From Nicotiana tabacum (lineage: Eukaryota; Streptophyta; Magnoliopsida; Solanales; Solanaceae), in contig NC_134082.1 in NCBI RefSeq assembly GCF_000715075.1, positions 142,712,948 through 142,776,947 on the forward strand: a DNA stretch of 64,000 nt, given 5' to 3'. Of the stretch, positions 12,301 to 24,824 are shown in pieces; the first letter of the stretch is position 1, and every line of letters begins with the position of its first letter. Both the position numbers and the translations under genes were made by a program. The notes under the pieces are model-generated. The model saw only the letters and a list, made by a program, of their open reading frames with translations, had not been told where the DNA came from and ran no database searches.

Positions 12301-13139
12301 AACAGTAAATGATAAAAGCGGTTAAAAGTTAAATTTTGCACATAAGTTCACACTTGTATAAAATCAGATAATCAAGCCGAATATAACAGTTGAGCGACCG
12401 TGCTAGAACCACGGAACTCGGGAATGCCTAACACCTTCTCCCAGGTTAACAGAATTCCTTATCCGGATTTCTGGTACGCGGACTGTAATATAGAGTCATT
12501 ATTTTCCTCGATTCGGGATTAAAATTGGTGACTTGGGACACCCTAAATCTCCCCAAGTGGCAACTCTGAAATAATTAAACCAATCCCGTTTCGATTGTCC
12601 TTTAATTGGAAAAAACTCCCTTGTACCCTCTCGGGTGCGAAAAAAGGAGGTGTGACAAGTACGTAAATCAACGCATACCCAGTAAGTATCTAGACTAAAC
12701 CCAGTAAAGTAGTAACGAGGGGTCGACGTTAACACTTTCTAGAGGTCCAATAAAGCAATATGAAAAATCATTAGCAGATATGAAGCACAACAACAATATT
12801 TGGGTAAATTTGTAAGTTACATAATCTTCCAAAAATTTCTTTTAAAGATATGAATCTCTTAGTCTCGCATTATCTCAACAGCTCAGATATATTATGTGTC
12901 AGTAACCAATGGATAAGGAACACTATAATAAATTCTAGGCGTCGGTGTGAGGAAAATTTTGTGGAAATTCAGATTGCTAGGGATATAACGCACAATTATG
13001 CCGAGGTCGTATGGCCCGATCCAGAATAATGTGTATACTGCCAAGGGTCGAGCGGCACGAACTATAGATTCCTCTATTATACTGCGGAGGCATTCGGCCT
13101 GCTCCACAAGAAAGGAAAGAAATCATCAAGTTACGAGAC

Positions 13140-13217
13140 ACGTGCTTACAATACAGTACATGAGCACAAGGTGAATATAACTTTGCCGTTTCTCAAATAA
13201 CTAGCAAACAACTCAAG

Positions 13218-13297
<80 letters not shown>

Positions 13298-13380
13298 GTG
13301 CTTACAATAAAGTACCTGAGCACAAGGTGAAATATATCATTAATCATTTCTCAAATAACTTGCCAACAACTCAAGGTGAT
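13140..13380. repeat. (TA)n microsatellite between two copies of an 80-bp segment
   Basis: A TA run of about 38 units (about 13217-13294) separates two copies of a segment with CACGTGCTTACAAT, TGAGCACAAGGTG and AACAACTCAAGGTG (13140-13216 and 13296-13374). The other LTR of element A has a single copy (46132-46152 plus 49309-49378), so the duplication arose after insertion. Confidence 0.85.
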
Positions 13381-14107
13381 AAGGCTCGGCCTAATATACA
13401 TATATTCAATTAATTAAGCTAGCAGAATGAGTTCAAATAATTAAAACATTACATGATGAAGTCCTAAGTCTACCTGGACATAAACATGTTTTAGCTAAGT
13501 ACGAACTCTCGTCACCTTGTGCGTACGTAGCTCACACAACTAGTAGCACATAACAATTATATCTCCTAGGGGGTAGTTTCCCCCTCACAAGGTTAGACAG
13601 GAGACTTACCTCGCTCCGAAGTTCCATAACCGGCTCCAATACCTCTCTAACTCTTCAATTCAAAGCCACATGATCCAAAGCTAGTCAAACAACGTGAAAA
13701 TTAATCAAAATATACTCCAATGTGTATAATTTAACAATTTAAAATGATTCTCGACTCCACTCGAAAAGTCAACAAAGTCAACCCTCAGGGCCACGTGCCT
13801 GGATTCCAAAAATATTTCGAAGATAAACTTTATCCATAACACCACGATCTCAAATATATAATTTACTCCTTATTCCATCTTCAATTTTGTGGGAAAAATC
13901 CCAATACCAATTTCTAGGTTTTCTCTTAAAAAATCTCACAATTTCAACTAATTTCCATGTTTAAATCCTTGTAGAATCCATGTAGTTAGCTAACAATATG
14001 AGGGAATCACTTACCTTGCAATAGATGATAAAAATCTCCCCTTGAAGTTCTCCAAAAATCACCCAAACTAAGATAAATGAGTTAAATGAGCAAAAATCCC
14101 GATTGAG

Positions 14108-14490
14108 CAACATATATTTGCTCAAGCGTCTTCGCAACTGTGAGCACCCTAGCCGTACCTGCGGTTCCGCTTCTATGTAAAAATATCTGCTTCGGCGGAA
14201 GTCACTTAGGCCCCAACAAGCCACAACTGTGACCCAAATCTCGCACCTGTGAGGCCAGTTCTGCGGCCCTACCCTCGTTCTTGCGCTTCGCTCCTACGGA
14301 GCCCATCCGCTTCTGCGATGCCATCAATACCTCTCCAACTCCGCATCTGGGAGCCTCGTTGCATCTGTAGGCTCACAGATGCAGAAATCCTCCTCGCATC
14401 TATGACCACTGACCAGCTCACCCAGAACTGCTTCTGCGACCCCTTGGCCGCTTTTGCGGTCTCGCACTTGCGACCAAAAACCTCGCAGGT
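14108..14490 (-). promoter_or_regulatory. Element A LTR promoter region: GC-rich motif cluster and TATA-like site
   Basis: On the minus strand, many variants of CGCAGAAGCGG and CGCACCTGCG fill 14490 to 14125, followed by CAAATATATG at 14111-14120. The solo LTR at 43257-45960 has the same arrangement on its own strand, so the cluster is probably part of the LTR promoter. Short ORFs 13961-14224 and 14249-14512 are not genes. Confidence 0.5.
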
Positions 14491-15207
14491 GCAATCACAC
14501 CCGAAGCCTTAAGCTTCAGTAATTCCTTAAGTCCGAAACTCGACCGGTTCCAATCCGATTCGCACCCGAGGACCCTGGGACCCCATACAAACATACCAAC
14601 ACATCCCAAATCACGATACGAACTTAGTCGAAGCCTCAAATCATATTTAACAACATCAAAATTATGAATCCACGAGCGAAACCTTTCTTTGATCTTTCAA
14701 ACATTCAAACCTCGCCGAACGCGTCTGAGTTATACTTAAACATTCCGGAATGACGCCAAACTTTACGCACAAGTCACAAATCATGATAAAAACCTATTCC
14801 AAGGCTCAAAACTCCAAATAGACATTGATATCATCAAAATCCACTTCACACCAAACTTATGAAATTCTAGAACTTCCAAATTGCCAACTTTCTATAATAG
14901 GAGCCGAAATGCTCCTGGACCATCCGATACTCAACCCGAACGTACGCCCAAGTCCATAATTATCATACGAACCTATTGGAACCTTCAAATCCCGATTCCA
15001 AGGTCGTTTACTTAAAAGTCAAACCTTAGTCAACTTTTACAACTTAAAGATTCTAAATTTAGAATTTTCCATCCGAATCAATTCTGGACATCCCGAAATT
15101 CAATTCCGACTACACGTACAGGTCATAATACATGATATGAAGCTACCCAAATCCTTAAATCCCTGAATGGCGCGCTAGAGCTCAAAATGATAGGTTGGGT
15201 CATTACA

Positions 15208-17703
15208 TTCTCCCTCACTTAAACATATGTTCGTTCTTGAATATGCTAAGAACTATTCCAGAGTTGTCCAAAATCATTGTTTAACACCTCGTGCACCTAC
15301 CTGTGCCACCACAACCCATGTGAGCACATTAGCTCTATCCACACTAAAGATCCTCCTATAACCTTAGCTAACAAGCTTTAGAATCAAATTCCAACATCCG
15401 GAATTTTCCATGAGACTTGATTCTAACATACGAACACTGCATCAATCACCACACTGTACCAAACATGATCATGCTCCTCCGCTAAAATCACACCATGCAC
15501 CACATAAGTCATTTGACCATAATAGCATCCTCTGACCACAATAGCTGAAGTTTCACGAATCTGATGTCCGCAATGCACCTCATAACGCATATAAGCTCTG
15601 TTCCAACTCTCTCAATACTGCCACGTTGAAAGAGATGTGTAGAAACCCATAATCACCAGTCGAATCAACAAATCATGGAGTTTTTCCTCCTAACACGAAC
15701 CATTACCTCATTTTGAACTAAATAACGATAGTTGCTCTTTAATATACCATACATAACTCTGATCGCACTGATCTCAAGTACGATAATCTCGTCTTACCTA
15801 GTACAAGATACTCGAGCAATAAGCCACCTCAAACACCATCTAAAATCTCGTGTGGCACCATCAAAGTGCCAACAAGCTACAACTTGAATATGATCCATAA
15901 GGAAGAACGAACTTTGCCAAAAAACCATTCAGCCCGCTTAACGAATAAAATGGCCAAACCGATGTTATGGCTCTATCTCAGAAATGAGGAATAAGGCACA
16001 AAAAATAAGTATAAGAGACTGTACTTAACATCTCACTATTGCAGGGCACAACCCGATCCAATTATGATATTGTTGCGGCATGAAACTCGATCCAAATATG
16101 ACATTGTTGCAGCGTGCAACCTGACCAAATATGGCAATATTGCGGCATGCAACCTGATCCAAATAGGATACTGTTGCAGCGTACGACCCAATCCAAATAT
16201 GATATTGTTGCAGCATGTAACCCGATCCACACAACATACCTGTAGTGGCGTGCCACCCGATCCAAACAATATACCCGTGGCGGCGTGCCACCCTATTTAC
16301 CCAACAATCAATAAGGAACCACCCATCAAGCCATAATGCTTATACTTACAAAATACTCGAATATCGACCACAAGCACGCCAAGTGCATAATACAATCCCT
16401 GGGGAGATGGATAGCACCACACGCTACAAAACTCTAGCACGACTAAGGTACAATAAATGACCTGTATATCGAGAGCCATCTTGCTTTTATAACACCACAA
16501 GCTACACGGAATCACAACACATATGCAAATAATCAAGCCGTCTCATAACCTACATGGCACAATAGAGTATTACATGGAATAGCTGATGACGGGAATAACA
16601 TTCTTAAAGACTCCTCCGTAAGCAATGCTTTGCTGAATGAACACATTCGACCTGACATAGAGAACACACTCACATTAGGCCCACCAATAGACCTCAAGTT
16701 GATTCCAATCATCCCATACTAGTCCAACAACCTTTCAAGGATCCACAATAGACTTAATCTTAACACACGAGAGCAGTCATCCACTCCGGGACAACTCCCA
16801 CAGTCCACAATCAAAGGAATAGAGCGCCTTTCAGGCACAAACTCTAACATTGGTGACAGTACTTGAATCTCCACACTAGGTTTCAATTTAGAATAATCAA
16901 GTGACTAACATGTCACGCTTGTACGATCTTCCTGTGGGTTATACTCCTATGACCTTTCGCACCAGGTAACAAAGTCTACCCATCCATACCTTCAACCGTC
17001 CTAATTATGCAAAGCAAATCAAAAATCCATAAATCAATACACAATGCCTCTTACATTGGACATCGTTCCCAAGCGACACTAAGATAATATCAACTTACTC
17101 TAAACATCTGAAATCTTCCTCCTACTCCTCCGGGATCGTGACATTCTTGTCAGTACCAAACCGTAACCTTGAGCCTCAAATTCTAATTCTCATGTCGCTC
17201 ACTGTACCTATCATGTCGATACGCGAAAGTACAAAAATCCATCATAACCCATGAACTACTAGTAGAATAAACATTTTATTGGGCAGAAGCCTTTCACTTA
17301 ACTCATTTCAGAAGAACCATTGCAACACACAACTGAATTCCCATAACTGCGGAAAATACAAACCTCAAGTTGTGGTCTAAACCTCCATAACTCATTCGGG
17401 ATCCATTTACACATAACAGGCTATTTAAATCGAATACCTCCCAAATCAAGCAAGTTATGGTGGCATTCAAACCTAGAATACATCCACGAATCATTTGCAT
17501 AACTTAACACGTCGAAGGAATTGATCATTGCCATAATCATGTTGATTCGAACCATTACTAGCCGAACCAACTTCTTCTAATTTACTCTTAACTTGCCTTA
17601 GAGATAATAATAGCTCCCTTCAAAAACATAACAGACACAATCAACACTCATCCCAAGTGACCTGAATCACTAGACCACATTGTCTTAGTACCCATGAACC
17701 ACC
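15208..17703 (-). other. Element A internal region, left part, with PPT
   Basis: The minus-strand PPT AAGTGAGGGAGAA abuts the LTR at 15208-15220. The rest shows no long ORF on either strand and no recognisable gag, RT or integrase motif. It includes a 34-bp minisatellite (16035-16300). Tat2 was inserted at its right end (target CCACC). Confidence 0.7.
16035..16300. repeat. 34-35-bp minisatellite, about 8 copies
   Basis: Diverged units follow the pattern CGGCATGCAACCTGATCCAA then ATATGATATTGTTG. The last two copies change to GTGCCACCCGATCCAAACAA. It lies about 830 bp inside the PPT end of element A, that is, in its 3'UTR-equivalent. The overlapping ORFs are by-products of the repeat. Confidence 0.85.
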
Positions 17704-20700
17704 TGTCACGCCTCCTTTTTCATCCGCGCATACAGGGGCGCAGAGGAGTTTTTCCAATTAAAGGACAATCGAAACAGGATTTATTATTAAAGGATCAGAG
17801 TCGCCACTTGGGAGATTTGTGGTGTCCCAAGTCACCGATTTAATCCCAAATCGAGGAAAAGAATGACTCTGTATTACAGTCTGCAAACCAGAAATCCGGA
17901 TAAGGAATTCTGTTAACCCGGAAGAAGGTGTTAGGTATTCCCGAGTTCCGTGGTTCTAGCACGGTCGCTCAACTGCTATATCTGGCTTAAATTATTTGAT
18001 TTTAACATTTATGAACATGTGCGCAAATTTCAACTTTTAACCGCTTTTATTATTTATTATTCTAAAAGAGAATTGCAACATCGTGAAAATGCATCTCGAA
18101 ATGCATCACATAAATGTACCCGCAGTTTTTGACACGTTCTAACTTCGTTGAGATTTGGATTTGAGTCACATGAATGTGCACCCGAGTTTAGGGAGATATT
18201 ATTAAAAACCCGCCTAAAGATGCTAACGCATTATTATTTTGAGAAGGCCGTGAAATTCGCTAAACGACCTGTCTCGAAATTTAAGCAATTAAAATAACCA
18301 TCTATTGAGGGCCCCGCAATTTGCGTTTTTTATTTGGCGAGGCTCGTCTCGTCCATTTTATGGATATCCTAAATCGACTATGACTCTCTATTTATTTTTG
18401 TCTCTAAAGATAAAGAAAAGTCATAATTAATCACATGCGTATAATGGCCCAACTTTTATTATTTGCTCCAACAACTTAGCAATTTCAGCGGTTATACCAA
18501 ACGAGAAGATACTGTTCAATTGAATTCCATTCAAGTTGTTCAATTCTACTAAATACAAACTTAGGCGTGTATGGTAGACTGAAGTAAACTGCAGTAAATT
18601 GAAGTTGATACGGATTGATATACATGAGAAATTAAGTTGACAACTAACAGCTCAAGCTCTAACATTCATCAGATATTTCCAGTACTCTAAATCTACTTCC
18701 CTATTCTACATCAATTCTGTTTTTCAAAAAAATAAACTATGTCAGTTGAGATTATACTATAGCATGGCTAAAGGGCAAATATCCAACTAATAGTTCACTG
18801 TTTCCATCACGCACAGGAATATAAATACACTAACACTCAACTAACAACCACGTGAACAACCTAGGCGTAGGGTTGATCAGTTCAATTTTCAGGCAACAGT
18901 TTACATTAACTGAAGATAATTCTAACTAAACAAATCCCTATCTAATACAACTCAAAACCATCAGAAATAACGACTAGGCAGTAGCTATCAACAATCAGGC
19001 AACACAGAGACTCGTATCATGCTTCATTTCATTCCAATAGCCAAGGATATACAAATGTGTACCTGGTATTGACAATACAAGAAAAGGAAGAAGAGGATCA
19101 GCAGCAGCAGTCGCAATACAATACAGCAGAATAGCAAACAGCCACTACAAATACCAAACAACAGGTACCAACAGCTATCACTGAAACAGTAATAGAAACA
19201 AATACTGATTTTTCAACAGTAAAGAGAAGCAAATTTCTTTAGTTCTTTTACTCTTAAAATACTGAACTCCTATTTTCTCCCCCCCCCCCCATCAAGGACT
19301 GATTTATAGCTCTTTTAATAGGCATCCCATTAGTGCTCAACCCACTAACATCTTATCTTTTCAATTCTTTAATTACCCCCATTACCCTAGTGCTTTTACT
19401 TTAATCATTAATGCCTATTTCAGTCCCTAAAATCAGCAAGTGCATTCCTCACTATTATATGTTCCTTGCCATTATCTAATTCAATTAGTATGGGCATACT
19501 ATATTTTAATCAATTCCCCTTGACCCATGGTACTTCTGACTTAATCCAAACCATCATTCCCCTTTTCCATCAGCCAATTTGAATTAGTTTAATAATATAT
19601 TGGTACCCACTGACAAACCACTAAACCTTTTCAAGTTTTGGATCCTAAATTAACCCTGATGCCCTATGATTAATGTCCTACCTTAACCCCCTTTAATCTG
19701 TACTACATCTTTCAGCTATAATCAATTCAACTCATCAAATTCAATCAGCAGTTCGAGCTAGAACTCGGATCGGATCAAACAGCATAAAAATAAACACCAA
19801 TGAATCCGAACAAAACCATATTGAACTACCAAGGTCAAATTTCAGACCATGATTGACACCGATACGCGGGAATGACTAACTACATTCTCAATTTTAAATT
19901 AAACTTAGACCAAAATGAACGATCACTGTAAACACACAGAATCGACAAACAAATTGAACTCATATGCAAAAATGATGAACAACAAGAAAAAGGTCTAATG
20001 GAGAAGAGAGAAAATAACGGACCTAATTTAGGCAAACGAAGAATTGATTGAACTACTCAAACAAACATTGGAATATTTAATCTAACCAGAATCAGAAAAA
20101 GAAGTAGAATATATACTGGATTAACTTAAACTGAAAACCTAAAGAAGCGACTAATTACACAGACAAACAAACACATAGAAAAAAGGAAAAGAAGCTAAGA
20201 AGAACTCACTGTTCTTTTCTCGGATCTCACCAATATGCCCTTTTGAACTTGAGTTCCAGTTAGTAATATACGTCTATTTCATCATAAATAGGCTTATAAT
20301 ACTAACCAGAACCCGTTCGACCATGACAGCTTCGAAACAGTCTCGAACTGTCGAACCCTAGATCCGTCATTCGACGAGTTTTACTCGGATTCGAGCCAAT
20401 CTGGTTAGAGATTAGCGACAAGGAGGTCAAGGGGATTATTGGGTGTGATTTTGGGGTTAAGTGCACAAGCTAGGGTTTGGGACGGGGGTCTTCGATCGAA
20501 GATTCGAGAAGCTGTAGTATGATTCGAGGTTAATGGAGTATGGAATCGTGTTGAGGGTGGTTAGGAGGTTCAGGGGTGTTATTTTCACGGCCATCGAAGC
20601 CGGCGCGGCCGGGTTTACGGTGAAGGGATGGGGTTGTGGCTACTAGGGTTCCTCATCTCTGAAAGAGATGAGGCTTGGGAGAGAATGAGAGGGGGGCTTG

Positions 20701-21523
20701 GTTTGGGGGGCGGGGTATGGTTGGGAATATATAGTGGGGTGGGGATTTAATCCAAGTCGTTCGATCAAATGAGATCAATGGCTTGGATCAATCTCCCTAT
20801 AGGAAACAGTGTCGTTTGGTTTCGTTGGGGGACTAGGTCGATCCGGGGGCAAATGGGTCGGGTTGTGGGGATTGTTCTGAGGCGTTGGATCAAATGAAAT
20901 GAATGGCCTGGATCTATTAGCTATATACGACGTCGTTTGGATATATCTGGAGATGGACTGGACCATTCGATCGAGTGAGATCAACGGCCCAGATTCTTCA
21001 TGCCCGAACGGCGTCTTTCCACCCGTCTCCAAGACTGGTTGGATTGGACCGGGTAAAAGGGTATTTGGACTGGGCCTGAACTTTCTTTTAAAATTGGCCT
21101 AGTCCGATTTTCTTCTCTTGTTTCTTCTTTTTCTTCTATTTTCTTTTTAATTCCTAATTACCAAAAATTTGTCAAATAAATTGTAAAGCCAAAATTAACT
21201 CAAAAATACTAATTAACCATTAATAACAATTATCACACAAGATTAAATACAAAGATAATCACCCACTTTGACATTAAATACTTAAAATGTGAAGTACGTT
21301 ATTTTCGATTTTTTCATTTTTCGTAAAACGAATATTGCTTAATCAATTCCTAATTGTGAAATTGAACCCTAACTACACATGCAACACATATTTTATATTT
21401 TTTCTTAATTAAAGTAAAAACAAACATGCACAGGCAATTACAAATAAATCACCAACAACACAAAACTATTTTATTTTGAATTTCTGGGAGTAGTTCTCGT
21501 AGGGCAAAAATCACGTGCTCAAA
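17704..21523 (-). repeat. Tat2 3' LTR (3.82 kb)
   Basis: Plus-strand ends are TGTCACGCCTCC at 17704 and GCACGTGATTTTT-like at 21523. The minus-strand start reads TTTGAGCACG, where the other LTR has TGTGAGCACG, so the terminal TG is mutated. The 92 bp at 17704-17795 are absent from the 5' LTR. It contains a telo-box (20470-20478), a TATA site (20726-20733) and a C-homopolymer (about 19279) that differs in length between LTRs. Confidence 0.94.
20726..20733 (-). promoter_or_regulatory. TATA box in Tat2 3' LTR
   Basis: TATATATT on the minus strand, preceded by a CCCCACCCCAC tract. The same site is at 39442-39449 in the 5' LTR, where it would drive genomic RNA toward lower coordinates. Confidence 0.5.
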
Positions 21524-21960
21524 GCTGCCCCTCTTTGTCCGGAAACACGAAGAGTTTTCGTGCAAGATAAAGTGAGCGGATATGAGCGATTTTTGCCCGT
21601 TTGGCTACTCCGTGTGAAGCATTTTTGAAAAGATTTAACCGAACCTTTGCTTCAAAGGTTTCCTACATATCCCTGGCTAGAAGGGAATCAAGTTAATGTA
21701 GTTCGGGAAGTTTTGGTAGTTGGGACTACCATGGGACTGCATTTTTGTTGTTACTTCTGTTGCATGTTGTTACTACTGCTTTCCGACCTCCTTATTACAC
21801 CGGGCCAAAAGAAAACAAGAAGCTAGACTAAACTGGGGATTACAACATCTTATCTATTTTCAACTTGCTCTTGTGGTCTTCCTTCCGATTTCTGCACTGG
21901 GATTCATGATGGGGGTATTTTGTTGTAACCCTCCGCATTACTGACCTCTGATTTGATCTT
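21524..21960 (-). other. Tat2 PPT and distal 3'UTR
   Basis: The PPT AAAGAGGGGCAGC (minus) is at 21524-21537, directly before the LTR and identical to that of Tat1. Boundary-motif copy 2d follows at 21638-21703. The ORF 21720-21944 has no counterpart in Tat1 and is not supported. Confidence 0.8.
21638..21703 (-). repeat. Boundary motif copy 2d (before PPT)
   Basis: The minus strand has GAACTACATTAACTTGATTC, GGATATGTAGG and a perfect second hairpin AACCTTTGAAGCAAAGGTT. The first stem is CTACAT/ATGTAG, as in Tat1 copy 1b at the equivalent place. Confidence 0.8.
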
Positions 21961-21964
21961 GAAA

Positions 21965-23630
21965 TGTATTCCTCTGTTCTGCAGGCGGGCTCCTGACTTT
22001 AACAACTTAAAAAGTAACGCCTCCGTTCTACGGGTGGGCTCCCGAATGCAACAACTTTAAAATTTAACAACCTCCGTTCTACAGGCGGGCTCCTGACCTC
22101 AATCTTGAAATTTATTCCTTTGTTCTACAGGCGGGCTCCTGACTCCAACTTGACTTTAAAAAAGATAATACGGCCTCCATTCTCCAGGCGGGTTCCTGAC
22201 TTCATCAACTTCAAATATAACAACCTCTGTTCTAACAGGAGGGCTCCTGACTGCTTCAACTTAAAATATAACAACCTCCATTCTACAGGCGGGCTCCTGA
22301 CTTCATCAACTTTAAATATAACAAACTCCGTTCTATAGGCGGGCTCCTAACTCCTTTATCTTAAAATGTAACAACCTCCTTTCTACAGGCGGGCTCCTGA
22401 CTTCAGCTACAACTCAAAATGTAATACCTCCATTCTCCAGGCGGGCTCTTGACTTCAACTACAACTCAAAATGTAATACCTCCATTCTCCAGGCGGGCTC
22501 CTGACTTTACTATTTCTTAAAGACATAACACCTTCATTCTCCAGGCGGGCTCCTGACTTCAACAACCTCTTAAAAATATAATACCTCCATTCTCCAGGCG
22601 GGCTCCTGACTTCAACTACTTCTTAAAAATATAATACCTCCATTCTCCAGGCGGGCTCCTGACTTCGTCTGCAACTTGCAATGATGACAACCTCCATTCT
22701 TCAGGCGGGCTCCTGACTTCCAACACAACTTAAAAATATAACACCTCCATTCTCCAGGCGGGCTCCTGACTTCAACTACAACTCAAAAATATAACACCTC
22801 CATTCTCCAGGCGGGCTCCTGACTTCGTCTTGAAATTGTAACAACCTCCGTTCTACAGGCGGGCTCCTGACTTCATCAACTTAAAATTTAACAACCTTCA
22901 TTCTCTAGGCGGGCTCCTGACTTCTTCAACTTAAAAATATAACACCTCCATTCTCCAGGCGGGCTCCTGACTTCGTCTTGAAATTGTAACAACCTCCGTT
23001 CTACAGGCGGGCTCCTGACTTCATCAACTTAAAATTTACCAACCTCCATTCTCCGGGCGGGCTCCTGACTTCTTCAACTTAAAAATATAACACCTCCATT
23101 CTCCAGGCGGGCTCCTGACTTCGTCTTGAAATTGTAACAACCTCCGTTCTACAGGCGGGCTCCTGACTTCAACTGCAACTTAAAGATATAACACCTTTAT
23201 TCTCCAGGCGGGCTCCTGATTTCAACTATAAATTAAAAATATAACAACTCCATTCTCCAGGTGGGCTCCTGACTTCATCAACATAAAATTTAACAACATT
23301 CATTGTACAGGTGGGCTCCTGACTTCTTCGACTTAAAATATAACAACCTCTGTTCTACAGGCGGGCTTCTGACTCCTCCAACTTAAAATATGACAACCTC
23401 TGTTCTACAGGCGGGCTCCTGACTTCTTCAACTATTAAAATAAACAACCTCCATTCTACAGGCGGGCTCCTGACTCCAACTTAAAATTTAACAACCTCCA
23501 TTCTACAGGCGGGCTCCTGACTTCGACTACTTCTTAAAAATATAATACCTCCATTCTCCAGGCTGGTTCCTGACTCCTTTAACTTAAAATATAACAACCT
23601 CCGTTCTACAGGCGGGCTCCTGACTTCTTC
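21965..23630 (-). repeat. 50-bp minisatellite in Tat2 3'UTR, about 33 copies
   Basis: On the plus strand each unit has a conserved 30-bp core, CCTCCATTCTCCAGGCGGGC followed by TCCTGACTTC, and a variable A/T-rich spacer of about 20 bp (AACTTAAAATATAACAA type). Units are more diverged than those of Tat1. Core variants TTCTACAGG and TTCTCCAGG are interspersed. In sense orientation the core is CAGGAGCCCGCCTG, whose ends CAGG/CCTG pair. Confidence 0.95.
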
Positions 23631-24824
23631 ATCAATTACTTCCCTCAAACTGGTGTTTTCACTTCTCTGAAACCTGTCAGGGATAACACTGCTGGGGAAT
23701 TAACTTCCTTTTTTAAGACTAGTTACTTTCCTCCTTTTAACAATGGTGGGGATGACACTGATTCAAAGACCACTACCCTGAAAACTTGGGTTATCTTGCT
23801 TCTTCCAAGATTGCTTTCTTTAAAACTTGTATTTCCTTCTCCCGTAAACTGCTGGGGATTCCACTTCCTTCAAAACTTGTGTTATCTTCCATCTTCCCTA
23901 AGTGGCTATCTGATTTCAAGACAATTTTTGCAATGAGAGAAAATTTTCTACCCCAGTTTGATAATCTTCTTTGTGGCCATGTCTTCCCGCTATCAATAAC
24001 ATTTCCTTTCCCCTACTTCAAATCAAAGAAAAATTTGTTAGTTTGAAACATGGTGAGTGGTCGCGCCACTCCTGCTGGGGATAGTTTTTTCCCTTTATCA
24101 TTTCCCTACTTTGCGTTTTATTACAAAATTTGTTGGGGATGATATTATTTGCTAGGGATGATATTCCTGCTGGGGATGGTTTTTCTTTTCTCTTCCTTCC
24201 CCGCTCTATTTTGTCTGATCATCGCAGAACTTGGTCGATAATCTGTCAGAGTTGTTCCTGCATCTTGCAAATCTACTGGGGATCCTCTTGGAATTTGATC
24301 CATAACTTTTCAGCTTCCTAATTTTCTGTTTTTCTCCAACTTCCCCTGGAAATTTGGTCCCCTTTGAATCTAGACCCATTCATCATTTGGTCTTGCGACA
24401 AACTTCTTTTCGCTTTGGCGACTTATATTTGGCCTGTCCTATTCGTATTTTGCTTTGCACCGTTTTGGCACTAATAGTAAGCTCTGAAAAATCTTTCTCA
24501 AAACAAACTGCTGGGGAGATAAAGTCTTAAAACAAAAGAAATGAAAAGTGATGATTTCAAAAGATGGAAAAAGAAGAAGTCTTTCTGAACGAATGCTGGG
24601 GAGAAAAAAAGGAAAAGGACTTATCTGAATGATATAACCGATCCCAACGATCATGTCGTGCATTCCGGATTAATCAACCCAGTCTACTTGTATCAATCAA
24701 TCTTTCTGGTGGCCTTATTTCGCTGGGGGATATGCAGGCGCCCCACTCGTTTTGCCAAATCAACACTTTTGCATTGTTTGATGCCTCGACGGATCCTTTC
24801 CGCCAATCTTATCTTGTCGCCTCA

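Larger units (their letters stand above)
1..12657 (+). mobile_element. Tat/Ogre-lineage Ty3-gypsy retrotransposon (Tat1), 5' part outside window
   Basis: The visible order is intron 3' end, pol (RT, RNase H, second RNase H, integrase), a 4.9-kb 3'UTR with a large tandem array, polypurine tract and 3' LTR. Two RNase H domains in tandem and an intron before RT are hallmarks of the Tat/Ogre lineage. The 3' LTR runs from TGTAAGCACG at 8488 to GTGACA at 12657. The next bases, AGTAC, are the presumed target duplication; the related undisrupted sequence near 42936 reads AAGTACATAAATC, which supports the junction. Gag, protease and the 5' LTR lie upstream of the window. The copy is dead: pol has three nonsense codons and a frameshift. 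Confidence 0.93.
8488..12657 (+). repeat. Tat1 3' LTR (4.17 kb)
   Basis: It begins TGTAAGCACGTGATTTTTGC, which includes a CACGTG G-box, and ends GGAGGTGTGACA. It has a TATA box at 9192-9200, a telo-box AAACCCTAG at 9271-9279 downstream of it, and a 311-bp tandem duplication near the 3' end. The final 300 bp match the Tat2 LTR in reverse complement. About 100 bp before its end it contains AAGTGGCAACTCTG, a PBS-like segment. Hydrophobic ORFs around 10757-11066 are low-complexity and not genes. Confidence 0.92.
12658..15207 (-). repeat. Element A, 3' LTR (partial, cut by Tat1)
   Basis: 2.55 kb remain. Its left part matches 42938-43256, 45961-46150 and 49309-49398 of the right LTR. It ends at ...GGGTCATTACA (plus strand), that is, the minus LTR starts TGTAATGACCC. 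It contains a TA run with flanking duplication and a GC-rich motif cluster upstream of a TATA-like site. Confidence 0.82.

Noticed and set aside
16025..16336. Several overlapping ORFs on both strands
   Set aside because: They are produced by the 34-bp minisatellite, whose period leaves frames open.
17299..17500. Possible pol fragment in element A on the minus strand
   Set aside because: The short ORF has no RT, RNase H or integrase motif that I can recognise.
21965..23630. CRISPR-like array with 30-bp repeats and 20-bp spacers
   Set aside because: The spacers are similar A/T-rich variants of one another and the block sits in the 3'UTR of Tat2; it is a minisatellite.
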